Source: Mucilaginibacter sp. PAMB04168 | GTDB lineage: Bacteria; Bacteroidota; Bacteroidia; Sphingobacteriales; Sphingobacteriaceae | Length of the DNA stretch: 64,000 bases | NCBI RefSeq assembly: GCF_039634365.2 | Contig: NZ_CP155079.2 | Coordinates: 2,108,001 to 2,172,000, forward strand | Reading direction: 5' to 3' | Part shown: positions 17,962 to 29,861 of the stretch, one piece after another | How positions within the stretch are numbered: the stretch's first letter is position 1 | How the letters are laid out: the number at the start of each line of letters is the position of its first letter | Notes under the pieces: model-generated | What the model was told of the DNA's origin: nothing | The model's input: only the letters and a program-made list of their open reading frames with translations | Database searches by the model: none | Translations under genes and position numbers: made by a program

Positions 17962-18768
17962 TTATAATGAAACTGTTTTCACAGTATCGTTTGATAGAGT
18001 ACTTGATGGCGTTTCCCAGGCAATGGAAGGAACGGCCGATTTAATTACGTCGCCGCTTCTTTTCTTGCTAACAACTGCATATACTTTTTTCTTGCTTTGC
18101 AGCTTTTTGGCTTTTAAAGCAGCAATGGCCAGTTTCTTCTGGTTTTCGGCCCAAACTATCTCTTCTTTCCTTATTGTTGCATCCAGTCCTTGAAAAACGT
18201 TCTCGCTGGCCGGAACGCGGATGTAAGTGTACAAGCGGCTGTAGCTCTCTTTAACACTTGAATCTTGTGCTGTTAATTTGTTACGCAGTGCAAGTTTATG
18301 CGCTTCGCGTAAGTCTCTTTTAGCCAGGTTATAATCCTTAATATCTATTTTAATGGCAGCCAGATCAACTAAACTGCTCACTATAGCCGGGGCCGAATTC
18401 TGTTTGCGCGAAAGCGTGTTGGCTTGTAAAATAAACCATTTGGCTTGCGCAAACTTACGCTGGTTACGGTAAGCTTTTGATAGGTTGCTATAGCTGGTAA
18501 CCAGGCCGGTTGTGTCATCATGCTTGTAATACACCTTCATGGCAAGCATGGTGTAATTAATAGCGTTTTCCTGATTAATGCGTTTGCTGTAGGCGTTGGC
18601 AGGGCTCTTTGCTTGTAAGTAGCAGTTAGCCATTTGTGTGTAAATACTGGCTTTCTGCGTATCATCTGTAGCTAATTGCAATTGCTGTTTTAAGCTATCT
18701 AAAGGAGTAGCAAATGCAGCCGCTCCAAACATCCCCAGGTATATATATAGTAAAACTAATTTTTTCAT
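17962..18768 (-). CDS. Secreted TPR-like protein
   Basis: This is a 268-residue protein with a cleavable signal (MKKLVLLYIYLGMFGAAAFA), starting at the ATG at 18768. Residues 25-170 are helical repeats of TPR type (KASIYTQMANCYLQA, TSYSNLSKAYRNQRKFAQAK, SLVDLAAIKIDIKDYNLAKR), the arrangement found in the periplasmic sensor part of Bacteroidota two-component kinases. Here no transmembrane segment or kinase follows. The C-terminal third is Lys-rich and of low complexity. It is the last minus-strand gene before the terminator, about 107 bases after the PAP2 gene. Whether it belongs to the lipid operon is uncertain. Confidence 0.65.
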   Translation of the reverse strand: MKKLVLLYIYLGMFGAAAFATPLDSLKQQLQLATDDTQKASIYTQMANCYLQAKSPANAYSKRINQENAINYTMLAMKVYYKHDDTTGLVTSYSNLSKAYRNQRKFAQAKWFILQANTLSRKQNSAPAIVSSLVDLAAIKIDIKDYNLAKRDLREAHKLALRNKLTAQDSSVKESYSRLYTYIRVPASENVFQGLDATIRKEEIVWAENQKKLAIAALKAKKLQSKKKVYAVVSKKRSGDVIKSAVPSIAWETPSSTLSNDTVKTVSL

Positions 18769-18875
18769 AAACAAGCACATATGTATTTGTAATGAATGTA
18801 ATACAAATAGCATGCCTATTTACAAATTATTATATTAAACGCTAAAAATGTGAATAACTAATAAATGTGGAAAAC

Positions 18876-19814
18876 CTATTGTATGATGGCTTCATACCTA
18901 TCGAGCCAGCCGCTTATAGTTTTTGACTTAGCTACAATGAGCCTGAACAACGCTATGCCAACAGCTGCGGTAGCTATGCCGGCTAATACATCCAGTACAT
19001 AATGGTGGCTGGTATAAACAGCTGAAAACCAAATACCTGCTGTTACTGTAATAAAAAACAGGTTAGCCCAACCCAGCCGGTTCTTAATGCCGTAATAAAC
19101 TACAATAAGCGGATAACTGGAGTGCAGGGAGGGCATAGCCGCAAACACGTTTGAGCCCTTGGCGTAAATAGACTTAAACAGGTTGATGTTAAAGTAAGCA
19201 TCAAACTTAGAAAGGCCGGCCGTATTGCCGGGAGTAGTTTGCACGAACTGCAGGCCGTGGTATTGAATGTACCAGGGTGGTGCGGCAGGGTAGGTGTAGT
19301 ATACTACAAATCCAAGCAAGTTAACCAATACAAATGTTAGGGAGAAATATAAGAACTGGCGGCGGCGTGTAAAGAAAAGATAAGCCGCAAAACCAAGGGG
19401 TACCGGTATCCAGCACAGGTAAAACAAACCGGTAAGTATATCTAAAAAAGTTATACCGTGTATACGCCAATACTCGTTAGGGGTAATAACATTACCGGTC
19501 TCATTTATACCAAATATGTTTTTCTCGAGGTTGTAAAGGCCCGATATATGTACATCGCTGTACTTATAATTGGGAAAGGCCTTCATATAATCAAAAATTA
19601 TCCAGTATACAATGAAAATGGAAAAGCCTAATACAAATTTGCGTGTAACGCCCGATGAAAAGTATAACGTAAAAAATATCCCTATTAAAACCAGCTGATC
19701 GGTTTTAAAACCTACCAGCAGGTAAGAGCACACTAAATAGGCAATAGATAAAAGTACAACAGTTAATATGCGTTTAGATGAAACTGTTGCGCCTCTGGTA
19801 AGGGCAAAGCTCAT
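18876..19814 (-). CDS. PAP2-family, AUR1-like inositol phosphorylceramide synthase candidate
   Basis: This is a polytopic membrane protein of 312 residues from the ATG at 19814, one base after the stop of the hydroxylase gene. An upstream TTG at 19829 is less likely. Eight or so hydrophobic segments surround the PAP2 active-site motifs PSLHS (228-232) and SHHYVLD (269-275), with YPAAPPW at 175-181. The Arg of the usual SRxxxxxH motif is missing, and the HHxxxD form resembles fungal AUR1 and its bacterial relatives. A PAP2-type enzyme of this kind serves as inositol phosphorylceramide synthase in the Bacteroides thetaiotaomicron inositol-lipid cluster. Context here (sphingolipid genes, inositol-phosphate synthase, CDP-alcohol transferase) supports the same role. 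A plain lipid phosphatase remains possible. Confidence 0.8.
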   Translation of the reverse strand: MSFALTRGATVSSKRILTVVLLSIAYLVCSYLLVGFKTDQLVLIGIFFTLYFSSGVTRKFVLGFSIFIVYWIIFDYMKAFPNYKYSDVHISGLYNLEKNIFGINETGNVITPNEYWRIHGITFLDILTGLFYLCWIPVPLGFAAYLFFTRRRQFLYFSLTFVLVNLLGFVVYYTYPAAPPWYIQYHGLQFVQTTPGNTAGLSKFDAYFNINLFKSIYAKGSNVFAAMPSLHSSYPLIVVYYGIKNRLGWANLFFITVTAGIWFSAVYTSHHYVLDVLAGIATAAVGIALFRLIVAKSKTISGWLDRYEAIIQ

Positions 19815-19815
19815 T

Positions 19816-20436
19816 TTATTTTTTAGCAAAGTCTGACCGGAAAACTTTATCCCAAATGGGCGAGCTTACACCATACCCTTTCGATGGGTCCTGGTAATGG
19901 TGCAGCATATGGTGTTGTTTAATGCGTTTCCACATGCCACCCTTAAAGTTAAAGTGGTGTATCGCGTAGTGGGAAATATCGTAAATTAAATAACCTATCA
20001 AAAAGCCCGGGAAAAAGGAATAGATATAGGTAGGCGGCAACATCCAGTTGAATAGAAAAAATAGGCCTAAGGCCATTGGGATACTGGCAGATGGTGGCAT
20101 TACCAAGCGTTTGGCATCGCTGGGATAATCGTGGTGTACACCATGAAATATAAAGTGTATACGCAGAGCCCAGGGTGCTTTAGGCACAAAATGGAACACA
20201 AAGCGGTGAAGCACGTACTCGGCAAAGGTCCAAAATGCCAGGCCGGCCAAAAGTAAGCCAAAGAAACCTGCTGTAGTAACCGTGCTTTTAGTAAAAGCTA
20301 AATAACACAAATAGCTAATTACCGGCACATATACATACAGTGGAACGGTATAATGAACTTTGGATAAAGCTTCTAATAAGTCGCTTTTAAACATCCTTAC
20401 AGACTCACTTGAGTTGGAAACGTAATTTCTTTTCAT
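19816..20436 (-). CDS. Fatty acid hydroxylase, FA2H/Scs7-like sphingolipid 2-hydroxylase candidate
   Basis: This is a membrane diiron hydroxylase of 206 residues from the ATG at 20436; the GTG just before it is less likely. It shows the full histidine set of the family: HRFVFH (77-82), HGVHH (98-102, followed by DYPSDAKRLVMPP), HYAIHH (156-161) and HHMLHH (175-180), then YGVSSPIWDKVF. Spacing and flanking residues are those of eukaryotic FA2H and yeast Scs7, which place a hydroxyl on C2 of the ceramide acyl chain. It sits between DUF4833 and the PAP2 gene in one tight operon. I infer hydroxylation of the acyl chain; hydroxylation of the long-chain base is the alternative. Confidence 0.85.
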   Translation of the reverse strand: MKRNYVSNSSESVRMFKSDLLEALSKVHYTVPLYVYVPVISYLCYLAFTKSTVTTAGFFGLLLAGLAFWTFAEYVLHRFVFHFVPKAPWALRIHFIFHGVHHDYPSDAKRLVMPPSASIPMALGLFFLFNWMLPPTYIYSFFPGFLIGYLIYDISHYAIHHFNFKGGMWKRIKQHHMLHHYQDPSKGYGVSSPIWDKVFRSDFAKK

Positions 20437-20442
20437 CACTAA

Positions 20443-21024
20443 TCAGGGTTTGAAACGTTCAGTAACTTCTTTACCAGTTGCAGGATCCGTTCCTTTAAAC
20501 TCCACAAACCGCACGTTGGGAACCCAAAACGATCCTCCTTCAATTTTAACAAAAATTCGGTTAACTATAAGTTGCTTTTGTGAAATTGTTGCGAAGATAT
20601 GATATTTTCCGTCGGCAGCCTTCATTAAAGTGAGCGGAAACTTCTTGTATGATACAAATCTGACATCCCATTTACCATTACCTAATGATTTTGAGGTAAC
20701 ACCGTAGGCAAACTTGCGTTGTATGTAGCCCAAGTCTTCTTTTTGCCCCTTCTCATTATAACGTATCCAGTAAGGATGCACCGGTTCATCTGCATCGGGC
20801 TGGCCATCGCTGTCCAGTTTCAGCTCGTAAACTATGGTATTGGGGTTCGGGTTGCGCTGTACATAAAACAAGCGGCCTACGTTTGCAGGTAAGGCAGGGA
20901 ATGGGTTGCCGGGTAATTTGTAAAGGTTTTTAACCGTATCGGCCGGGGCAGACTTGGCTGACGCTATCTTATTAGCACCAGTGATCAGCAATAAAATGCA
21001 GCTGATTGAAAATAGAAACTTCAT
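20443..21024 (-). CDS. DUF4833 protein, exported
   Basis: The 193-residue protein has a signal peptide (MKFLFSISCILLLITGANKIASA). The mature part is beta-rich and matches what I recall of DUF4833: RLFYVQRNPNPNTIVYEL, then HPYWIRYNEKGQKEDLGYIQ and FAYGVTSKSLGNGKWDVRFV. The function is not known. Its tight packing (9 bases after the CDP-alcohol transferase, 6 bases before the hydroxylase) ties it to the lipid pathway, so a periplasmic role in handling or transporting the sphingolipid is a fair guess. Confidence 0.75.
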   Translation of the reverse strand: MKFLFSISCILLLITGANKIASAKSAPADTVKNLYKLPGNPFPALPANVGRLFYVQRNPNPNTIVYELKLDSDGQPDADEPVHPYWIRYNEKGQKEDLGYIQRKFAYGVTSKSLGNGKWDVRFVSYKKFPLTLMKAADGKYHIFATISQKQLIVNRIFVKIEGGSFWVPNVRFVEFKGTDPATGKEVTERFKP

Positions 21025-21033
21025 GTAAAAAGA

Positions 21034-21750
21034 TTATGCCTCGTTTTTGGCTTCCAGAGCTTTTTTAGCATCCCTGAGCCTGTTGAAAGCTGTTATATTG
21101 GTTAGTACCGCCAAAATGGTGATAGGTATGGTAAAGATAGACATGGTTTCGAACACATGATATTTAATGCCAGGTACGAATAATTTATATTCTCCGCCAA
21201 GATACTGTGAGCTAATGCCGCAAGCCATTGCACATACGCCTATGGTTACCACACGTTCTGGGCGCTGCATGAGGCCGCCTTTGCATTCAATGCCTAAGCC
21301 TTCGGCACGTGCACGTACGTAGCTCACCATCATAGAGCCAATCAAAGCTATAAAGGCAAAGATCGAACTTAAAAAGTAGTGGTTAGCAACCAGGTAATAA
21401 CATATACCCAAAAACATGATCAACTCGCTATAGCGGTCAAGCACAGAATCGAACAGAGCGCCGAAAACCGATTTCATGTTACCCAGACGGGCTACTTGCC
21501 CATCGAGCATATCAAACAAGCCGGCAAACAGGATCAATGCACCGGCCCAACCCACTTCAGATAGGTCGTCGCGGGTGCCTTCCTCGGCACCGAATATAAA
21601 GATAGCGGCTACGCCCACGTTAAGTATGAAACCGATAAGCGTAACAATATTGGGCGTAAGACCTATCTTAATGAGCACCTTTACAAAAGGGTCGATGATA
21701 CGATAGATGCCAAGTTGCAAATTGGTACGCAACGATGTTTCCTGAGCCAT
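21034..21750 (-). CDS. CDP-alcohol phosphatidyltransferase, candidate phosphatidylinositol-phosphate synthase
   Basis: This integral-membrane enzyme (238 residues from the ATG at 21750) condenses a CDP-lipid with an alcohol. The family signature is complete: D80, D83-G84, A87-R88, G97, D101 and D105. These residues bind Mg and the CDP group. Near relatives include PgsA, PssA and the inositol-phosphate-using transferases. The inositol-phosphate synthase gene in the neighbouring operon makes inositol-3-phosphate the likely acceptor, as in the B. thetaiotaomicron inositol-lipid cluster. The product would be phosphatidylinositol phosphate, a donor for the AUR1-like protein after dephosphorylation. 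Acceptor choice is inferred from context. Confidence 0.82.
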   Translation of the reverse strand: MAQETSLRTNLQLGIYRIIDPFVKVLIKIGLTPNIVTLIGFILNVGVAAIFIFGAEEGTRDDLSEVGWAGALILFAGLFDMLDGQVARLGNMKSVFGALFDSVLDRYSELIMFLGICYYLVANHYFLSSIFAFIALIGSMMVSYVRARAEGLGIECKGGLMQRPERVVTIGVCAMACGISSQYLGGEYKLFVPGIKYHVFETMSIFTIPITILAVLTNITAFNRLRDAKKALEAKNEA

Positions 21751-21777
21751 GTTAAATAATAATTTGCGCAAAAATAA

Positions 21778-24339
21778 TTAAAAAATGAATTGTACACGCG
21801 CCCGAATGCCCCAGTCGGCAATGTTCGGGTGATCAAGGTAATTGAAACGCTTAACTGCATCGATCCTAAGTACCTTAAAGATATTTTCGATGCCCACACT
21901 TCCCTCAACATACGGTTTGCTACCTAACGAGTAGGTGATGGGCGCACCGTTGGCTTCCTTCGGAAACTCATACAATGACGGGTGCAGAGAAGGGTCGTTC
22001 TCATTGCGTACACCGCCCCATAACGATTTGAATGAAGCCACTTCACGCCACTTCAATTTCCTGAATAGCGGAATACGATTGAACAACAACCCATGAAAAT
22101 GCTGATCGATATTAATGCTTGCATAGTGATCGCTCACAAACTCTAAAAAGTTCATCAGGTTGTAAGAGATGGGATCGTAAGCAAAGGTTTGGTTGGCACG
22201 GTGTATATTGAGCAAAGGGTAGGGTACGGTACCAAAAGTATTACCACCCTCAAGCCAAACGTCGGCATCGCCAAGCTTTTTTAAATAAAAGTGTTTGTAG
22301 ATATTGAGCGATACATCTTGATAATTATACTCTCCGCCCAGTACGTTTTTAAATCCAGCTTTATAATCGAGCGTGATAATAGGGTATCGGTTAATAAAGG
22401 CTTTGCGATAAATCTTACCCTGGTAAAATTCCTCGTGAGGAGCGTAACGCAACTGTAAGCTTGCCTGCGATGTAGTTAAGTTTTGTACCTGATTGGGACT
22501 ATTATTGTTGCGGGTTATAAAGTAAAGCGAACCAGCCGGCGTTTGCGTGAGTTTGCGTAAGCCTAAACTAAACGAAAAATGGTTCGAAAACTCTTTGACG
22601 TAATCAATGCGATAATCGTCGTTGTAAATGTATTTGTCGTTATTTCCGCGTTTAAATGACAACAGAAAATTGTCCTCACGTAAAAACATCAGCTCTTGGC
22701 CGGGTATGCGGGTATCGCGCTGAAAGCTGGCACGTATATAATTTTGCGGAAAGCGATAAACAGAATTTTTATTGAACGACCATATCCCGCTCAGAAAGTA
22801 TTTCCATTTTTGATCTTTAAAGCCATAGGCAGCATAAGTTTCCAGCAATACACGCTTACTAAAATCGATATTAGTACGACCGCCAAGGCGTAGCCTGAAA
22901 CCCTCAACCGGATTAAAACTGTAGAACGCGTTGGCCGGGCCAATATCAAACGGTCCTACGCCTTTATAACCAAATACAAACAGCTGTGCTATATCCACAA
23001 TGCGCTTAAATGATTGCATGCGGCCCAGGCTGTCAATGTTAGTGTATACCTGTGCTTGGGCTTTAGATAATGTATCCTGACGGTTTTGAGCCCAAAAATC
23101 GTCGCTGCGGTGCTTCACTTCATCCGAAGTAATTTCATTGCGGCCTTCATAAGTTGTATCCGGACGAGCAATGTTAAAAGCATAGTTTTGGTAACTCACA
23201 TAACGCTGGCCAAACAAACCGCGGTCTTTTGTTTTCGACAGACCAAAATCGGCCATAGTATTGCTTTTGCTTAGCACATACTTACCTTGTGCATTCTTGG
23301 CAAAATCAAGATTAATGTGCATCTCCTTAACCCAGTTTAAGTTAATGCGGCGGTTAATGGTGAGGTTGGCTTTTTGCACTGCATAATTGCCATCAAGTGT
23401 TATAAAAATACTGCCCTCATACAATACATCGTTAGTGTTACGCGGCGTAAAGCTTAGTTGTACCAACTTGGTATTATCAACTACCACGGTATCGGTAATA
23501 AAAAATTTGTAGTTACCCGGGGCGTTGTCTGATATAGGGCTTAAAAACTCGTTGGTCACCAGCACTGTGCTGTTAGCATAAATATCTACGTCCTGGTAAA
23601 GGTGCTTAAAATAAACGCCAATACCCTCGCTGTCTATGAAGCTGCCAAAGTTTACGCCTTTTTCGCCAATAACCTTAGTTTTTTTACGCTCGGGGTTTTT
23701 GCTGTAGTAGTATTGGTAAACGCGCTCGTTCAAATAAATGGGTAACAGGTTTTTGCCGGGTACAGTGGTAGTATCGCGGTTGTCGAGTAAAAACTTATAC
23801 TTTTTAAAAAGCTTTTTGTCGCTAAAAGCCGGAGATACGTTAATAAACGAAAAGTTTAACCGCTCGTAACCCTTGTATTCCAGATAGTTATAGCTCTCAG
23901 GACGGTTCTTGTCTTTATTGGCTATAACTTTTCTAATCAATTCAACAGCCGGATTATCACGGTTAGTGTATTTTTTCTTTTTAGATGATTGTATAACCAC
24001 CTCGCTTAGCTGCTTGTTATCAGGCTGCAGGCGTATATTAAGCGATTGTTCTTTACCAGGCACAACAGTAAAAGTGGTTGTTACATAACCAATAAAAGTA
24101 GCCTTTATTTGTGTGTAGGCCGGGTTTGTAGTAGCTAACCTGAATTGTCCTTTTTCGTCGGTGGTGGTGCCAATAGTAGTACCAGCAAAACCAACTGTTA
24201 CATATGATAATGGCCGCCTGCTGCCGGCATCGGTAACTGTACCGGTAACTATAGTAGTACTCTGACAAAATGCAATAAGGTTACTGCAAATCATCAACAT
24301 GAAAAGTAGGAAAGATCTTGTGTAATTGTTAAGGTGCAT
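21778..24339 (-). CDS. DUF5686 outer membrane beta-barrel with N-terminal CarboxypepD-like domain
   Basis: The 853-residue protein has a signal peptide (LLFMLMICSNLIAFCQ). A carboxypeptidase-regulatory-like Ig domain follows at about 27-115 (VTGTVTDAGSRRPLSYVTVG, GTTTDEKGQFRL, FIGY). The DUF5686 body then carries a Lys-rich segment (QSSKKKKYTNRDNPAVELIRK) and a long barrel ending in RARVQFIF. It lacks the TonB plug, so it is not a SusC transporter. DUF5686 proteins are widespread in Bacteroidota and of unknown function. It leads the second lipid operon, 27 bases before the CDP-alcohol transferase, so a role in placing the lipid in the outer membrane is possible but unproven. Confidence 0.85.
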   Translation of the reverse strand: MHLNNYTRSFLLFMLMICSNLIAFCQSTTIVTGTVTDAGSRRPLSYVTVGFAGTTIGTTTDEKGQFRLATTNPAYTQIKATFIGYVTTTFTVVPGKEQSLNIRLQPDNKQLSEVVIQSSKKKKYTNRDNPAVELIRKVIANKDKNRPESYNYLEYKGYERLNFSFINVSPAFSDKKLFKKYKFLLDNRDTTTVPGKNLLPIYLNERVYQYYYSKNPERKKTKVIGEKGVNFGSFIDSEGIGVYFKHLYQDVDIYANSTVLVTNEFLSPISDNAPGNYKFFITDTVVVDNTKLVQLSFTPRNTNDVLYEGSIFITLDGNYAVQKANLTINRRINLNWVKEMHINLDFAKNAQGKYVLSKSNTMADFGLSKTKDRGLFGQRYVSYQNYAFNIARPDTTYEGRNEITSDEVKHRSDDFWAQNRQDTLSKAQAQVYTNIDSLGRMQSFKRIVDIAQLFVFGYKGVGPFDIGPANAFYSFNPVEGFRLRLGGRTNIDFSKRVLLETYAAYGFKDQKWKYFLSGIWSFNKNSVYRFPQNYIRASFQRDTRIPGQELMFLREDNFLLSFKRGNNDKYIYNDDYRIDYVKEFSNHFSFSLGLRKLTQTPAGSLYFITRNNNSPNQVQNLTTSQASLQLRYAPHEEFYQGKIYRKAFINRYPIITLDYKAGFKNVLGGEYNYQDVSLNIYKHFYLKKLGDADVWLEGGNTFGTVPYPLLNIHRANQTFAYDPISYNLMNFLEFVSDHYASINIDQHFHGLLFNRIPLFRKLKWREVASFKSLWGGVRNENDPSLHPSLYEFPKEANGAPITYSLGSKPYVEGSVGIENIFKVLRIDAVKRFNYLDHPNIADWGIRARVQFIF

Positions 24340-24870
24340 TATATACTAATAGGGCTCAAAGCAACAACATTCCTCTTTCAGCAACTGATGTCGGTTGAGT
24401 ATTATTACCGGCTTGGTTGCAATAATTAATTATTTAAGGTATGGTAAAGTAATATGTTTGTGAACCGATATTACTTATATATAGCTGCTTTAATGTACAA
24501 AAATAAGCAAATTGCTGAGAGTAAGTAAGATAAATTAATCAATTGATTAATTTTTACAAAACTCTGTTACAAGCAATTATAGGCTACGTGATTTACAAGA
24601 GACGAGGTTGCTGTTAGTTCGGCAAGGGCGAGTGTTGTCATAATAATGTGTTAAGGTACCATCATAGACGTTGTTATGGTCGTTTCGTTACAAGTAGATA
24701 ACAAAAAATGTTGCTATGTAAGGTTTGTGCTAAAAGTCTGAGCTGAAAAGAGACCTGCATGAAATTATCGTTTGGTAAGCTGCCGGTACAGTATACTACT
24801 CAAATGCCGGTAAAACAAAAAACGCCTTACAGAGACTGTAAGGCGTTTTAAATAGATGAATAATCTAAAA
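24340..24870. other. Intergenic region between the two lipid operons
   Basis: This 531-base A/T-rich region holds the terminator of the upstream operon (24811-24850) and a TAnnTTTG-type box on the minus strand (24498-24505, reading TATTTTTG), about 160 bases before the DUF5686 start. A 7-base inverted pair, TTAATCAATTGATTAA, lies at 24535-24550 and could be an operator. No protein-like frame was seen. Confidence 0.45.
24811..24850 (-). terminator. Terminator of the spt-bCerS-CerR-inositol synthase operon
   Basis: Perfect arms AACGCCTTACAG (24821-24832) and CTGTAAGGCGTT (24836-24847) enclose a three-base loop. On the minus strand the hairpin is followed by TTTTTTGTTTTA, a strong T-tract placed 21 bases after the stop of the inositol-phosphate synthase gene. 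Confidence 0.92.
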
Positions 24871-26193
24871 TTACATTGCATCAACTACTTCCTGGTAATA
24901 ATCTAAACCCAGGTGGGTGATCAGATCTTCGCCCATCATGTGGCGCAGGGTGTTTTGCAGTTTGGTTAATTGCTTAAAGATGTCGTGCTCAGGTGCTAAT
25001 CCAGGTGCAGTTTGTGGCGATTTTAAGTAGAATGATAACCATTCTTGAATACCACTCATGCCGGCACGCTTAGCTAAATCAGAAAACAAGGCCAAATCTA
25101 AAGCAACCGGTGCAGCTAAAATTGAATCGCGGCAAAGGAAGTTGATTTTGATTTGCATCTTATAACCTAACCAACCAAAAATGTCAATGTTGTCCCAGCT
25201 CTCTTTGCTATCACCGTGAGGAGGGTAGTAGTTGATACGTACTTTGTGGTACATATCACCGTACAGATCCGGATTGGCTTCTGGCTTGAAAATTTCTTCT
25301 AATACGCTCAGTTTAGAAACTTCTTTTGTTTTAAAGTTATCCGGATCATCCAATACATAGCCATCGCGGTTACCTAAAATATTGGTAGAGAACCAACCGT
25401 TAACGCCTAAAGCACGCGCAGCTAAACCTGGGGCAACGATGGTTTTCATCAAAGTCTGGCCAGTTTTGAAATCTTTACCAGCAATTGGAGTTTCAGTGTA
25501 TTTGGCCAATTCAACCAGTGCCGGGATATCAACTGTTAAGTTAGGAGCGCCGTTTACAAACGGAACGCCTAATTTTAAAGCTGCATAAGCGTAAAGCATA
25601 CTTGGTGCAATAAGCTTGTCATCGTTAGCCAAACCTTGCTCAAACGCAACAATGCTTTGGTGAACTTCAGATTCTTCAAAGTAAACTTCGGTTGAACCAC
25701 ACCATAAAACTACCACGCGGTCTAAACCGTTTTTCTCCTGAAAGTTTTTAATGTCTTCAATCAACTCGTTAGCCATTTCTAAACGAGTACCGGTTTTTAC
25801 GTGAGTACCGTCGAGGTTTTTGGCGTAGTTTTTATCAAACGCAGCTTTCATTGGCACAATAGCCTCCAGCTCAGCTTTAACAGAGTTTAATAAACCTGGC
25901 TCTAATACCTCAGCGGTAACGGCTGCTTCATATACGTTATCTGAATATACATCCCATCCACCAAAAACGATATCAGTTAAGTTAGCCAGGGGCACAAATT
26001 CTTTAATCTTTGGGTAGCGGTTTTCTGTTCTTTTGCCCAGGCGGATATTGCCCATTTGTGTAAGGGCACCAATTGGCTTAGACAAACCTTTGTTTACTGC
26101 CTCAACACCGGCAATTAGGGTGGTAGCAACCGCACCCAAACCCGGAATCAGTATGCCAAGCTTGCCATTAGCAGGTTTAACGTTGTTTTCCAT
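24871..26193 (-). CDS. ino1: Myo-inositol-1(3)-phosphate synthase
   Basis: This protein converts glucose-6-phosphate to inositol-3-phosphate using NAD in a closed oxidation, aldol and reduction cycle. The 440 residues begin with the NAD-binding loop GILIPGLGAVATTLIAGVEA and contain the family blocks VVLWCGSTEVYFE, GAPNLTVDIPAL and NILGNRDGYVLDDPDNFKTK, plus KINFLCRDSILAAPVALDL near the C-terminus. Length fits the prokaryotic and archaeal class rather than the longer yeast enzyme. It follows the CerR-like gene by 33 bases and is closed by a strong terminator. In this context it supplies the head group for inositol lipids rather than mycothiol, which Bacteroidota do not make. Confidence 0.95.
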   Translation of the reverse strand: MENNVKPANGKLGILIPGLGAVATTLIAGVEAVNKGLSKPIGALTQMGNIRLGKRTENRYPKIKEFVPLANLTDIVFGGWDVYSDNVYEAAVTAEVLEPGLLNSVKAELEAIVPMKAAFDKNYAKNLDGTHVKTGTRLEMANELIEDIKNFQEKNGLDRVVVLWCGSTEVYFEESEVHQSIVAFEQGLANDDKLIAPSMLYAYAALKLGVPFVNGAPNLTVDIPALVELAKYTETPIAGKDFKTGQTLMKTIVAPGLAARALGVNGWFSTNILGNRDGYVLDDPDNFKTKEVSKLSVLEEIFKPEANPDLYGDMYHKVRINYYPPHGDSKESWDNIDIFGWLGYKMQIKINFLCRDSILAAPVALDLALFSDLAKRAGMSGIQEWLSFYLKSPQTAPGLAPEHDIFKQLTKLQNTLRHMMGEDLITHLGLDYYQEVVDAM

Positions 26194-26226
26194 TTTTCTT
26201 ATTTTTCTACTTTATATAATATACGG

Positions 26227-27206
26227 CTACAGCCATTTATTTACTTTATACCAGTTCAGGGTCTCGTTCAAGCCGCTGTTTAAATCATACTGCGGATGAA
26301 AGTCAAGTTCCTTCTCAGCTTTCTCGATACTGCAAATCCAGTTTACAGCGGTTAACTCGTTCAGCTTTTCAATATTCAGAGCCGATGGTTTTTTGGTAAT
26401 CCGGCTAACACCTTCGGCTATACCGGCTATTACACGTACAAAACCTACAGGCAAATGTATTTTAAAAGTATTAATGCCTAGTAAGCGTTTTGTAATATTT
26501 GCAAGCTCATAACGGTTATACCGTTTGCCATCCGACAATAAATACGCCGATTGATTGCCTTTTGTTAAACCAAGTATACAAGCCGTTGCCAAATCCTTTA
26601 CATAAATAAAGCTCAGGTATTGATCTATTTTACCTATATAAGGCTCAAAACGACCAGCAAACTGCTTTAGCACAATTAATATATCCTTATCGCGCGGGCC
26701 ATAAACAGCCGTAGGGCGCAAAATTACGTAGTTTAAGGAAGTGAACTTTTTAAGTTCTTCTTCTGCCCGCCTTTTGCTGTGGCCGTAGGCAGTAACGGGC
26801 AACTGCTCGTTCTGTTCGGTGATTATACCTTCAACCGTAGCAATCGGACCCATAGCAGCCAGACTGCTTATAAACACAAATTTTTTAATCCGGCCTGATG
26901 CTACCGCGGCCTTAGCCAGGTTTATTGTATAATCGGTATTAATGGCGTCGTACTCGGCTGCAGAATTGGCTTTGGTTACACCTGCTGCATGTATAATATA
27001 ATCGTACTGATTTTGCTCAATCTCGGCAGTGAGTGCTTCTACACTATTAAAATTAGTATAGGCGTATTGTATATTAAACTCTTTTAAATGATCAACCTTA
27101 CTGCTTTTACGCACAGCGCCAAAAACCTCAAGATTGTTTTTCATTGCTGCTTCAATTAAATGATAACCTACAAACCCACTGGCACCGGTAATTAATACCC
27201 GTTCAC

Positions 27207-27210
<4 letters not shown>
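26227..27210 (-). CDS. NAD-dependent epimerase/dehydratase family, candidate ceramide reductase (CerR-like)
   Basis: This extended short-chain dehydrogenase has 327 residues. The Rossmann motif is ITGASGFVGYHL (7-18). The active site uses the SS pair at 115-116 and Y142/K146 in AYGHSKRRAEEEL. In Caulobacter an enzyme annotated this way (CerR) reduces the 3-keto group of oxidised ceramide, after acylation rather than before it. The overlap with the next gene upstream by ATGA, and the run spt, acyltransferase, reductase, make the same role likely. A sugar-nucleotide epimerase is the main alternative on sequence alone. Confidence 0.82.
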
Positions 27211-29861
<2,651 letters not shown>

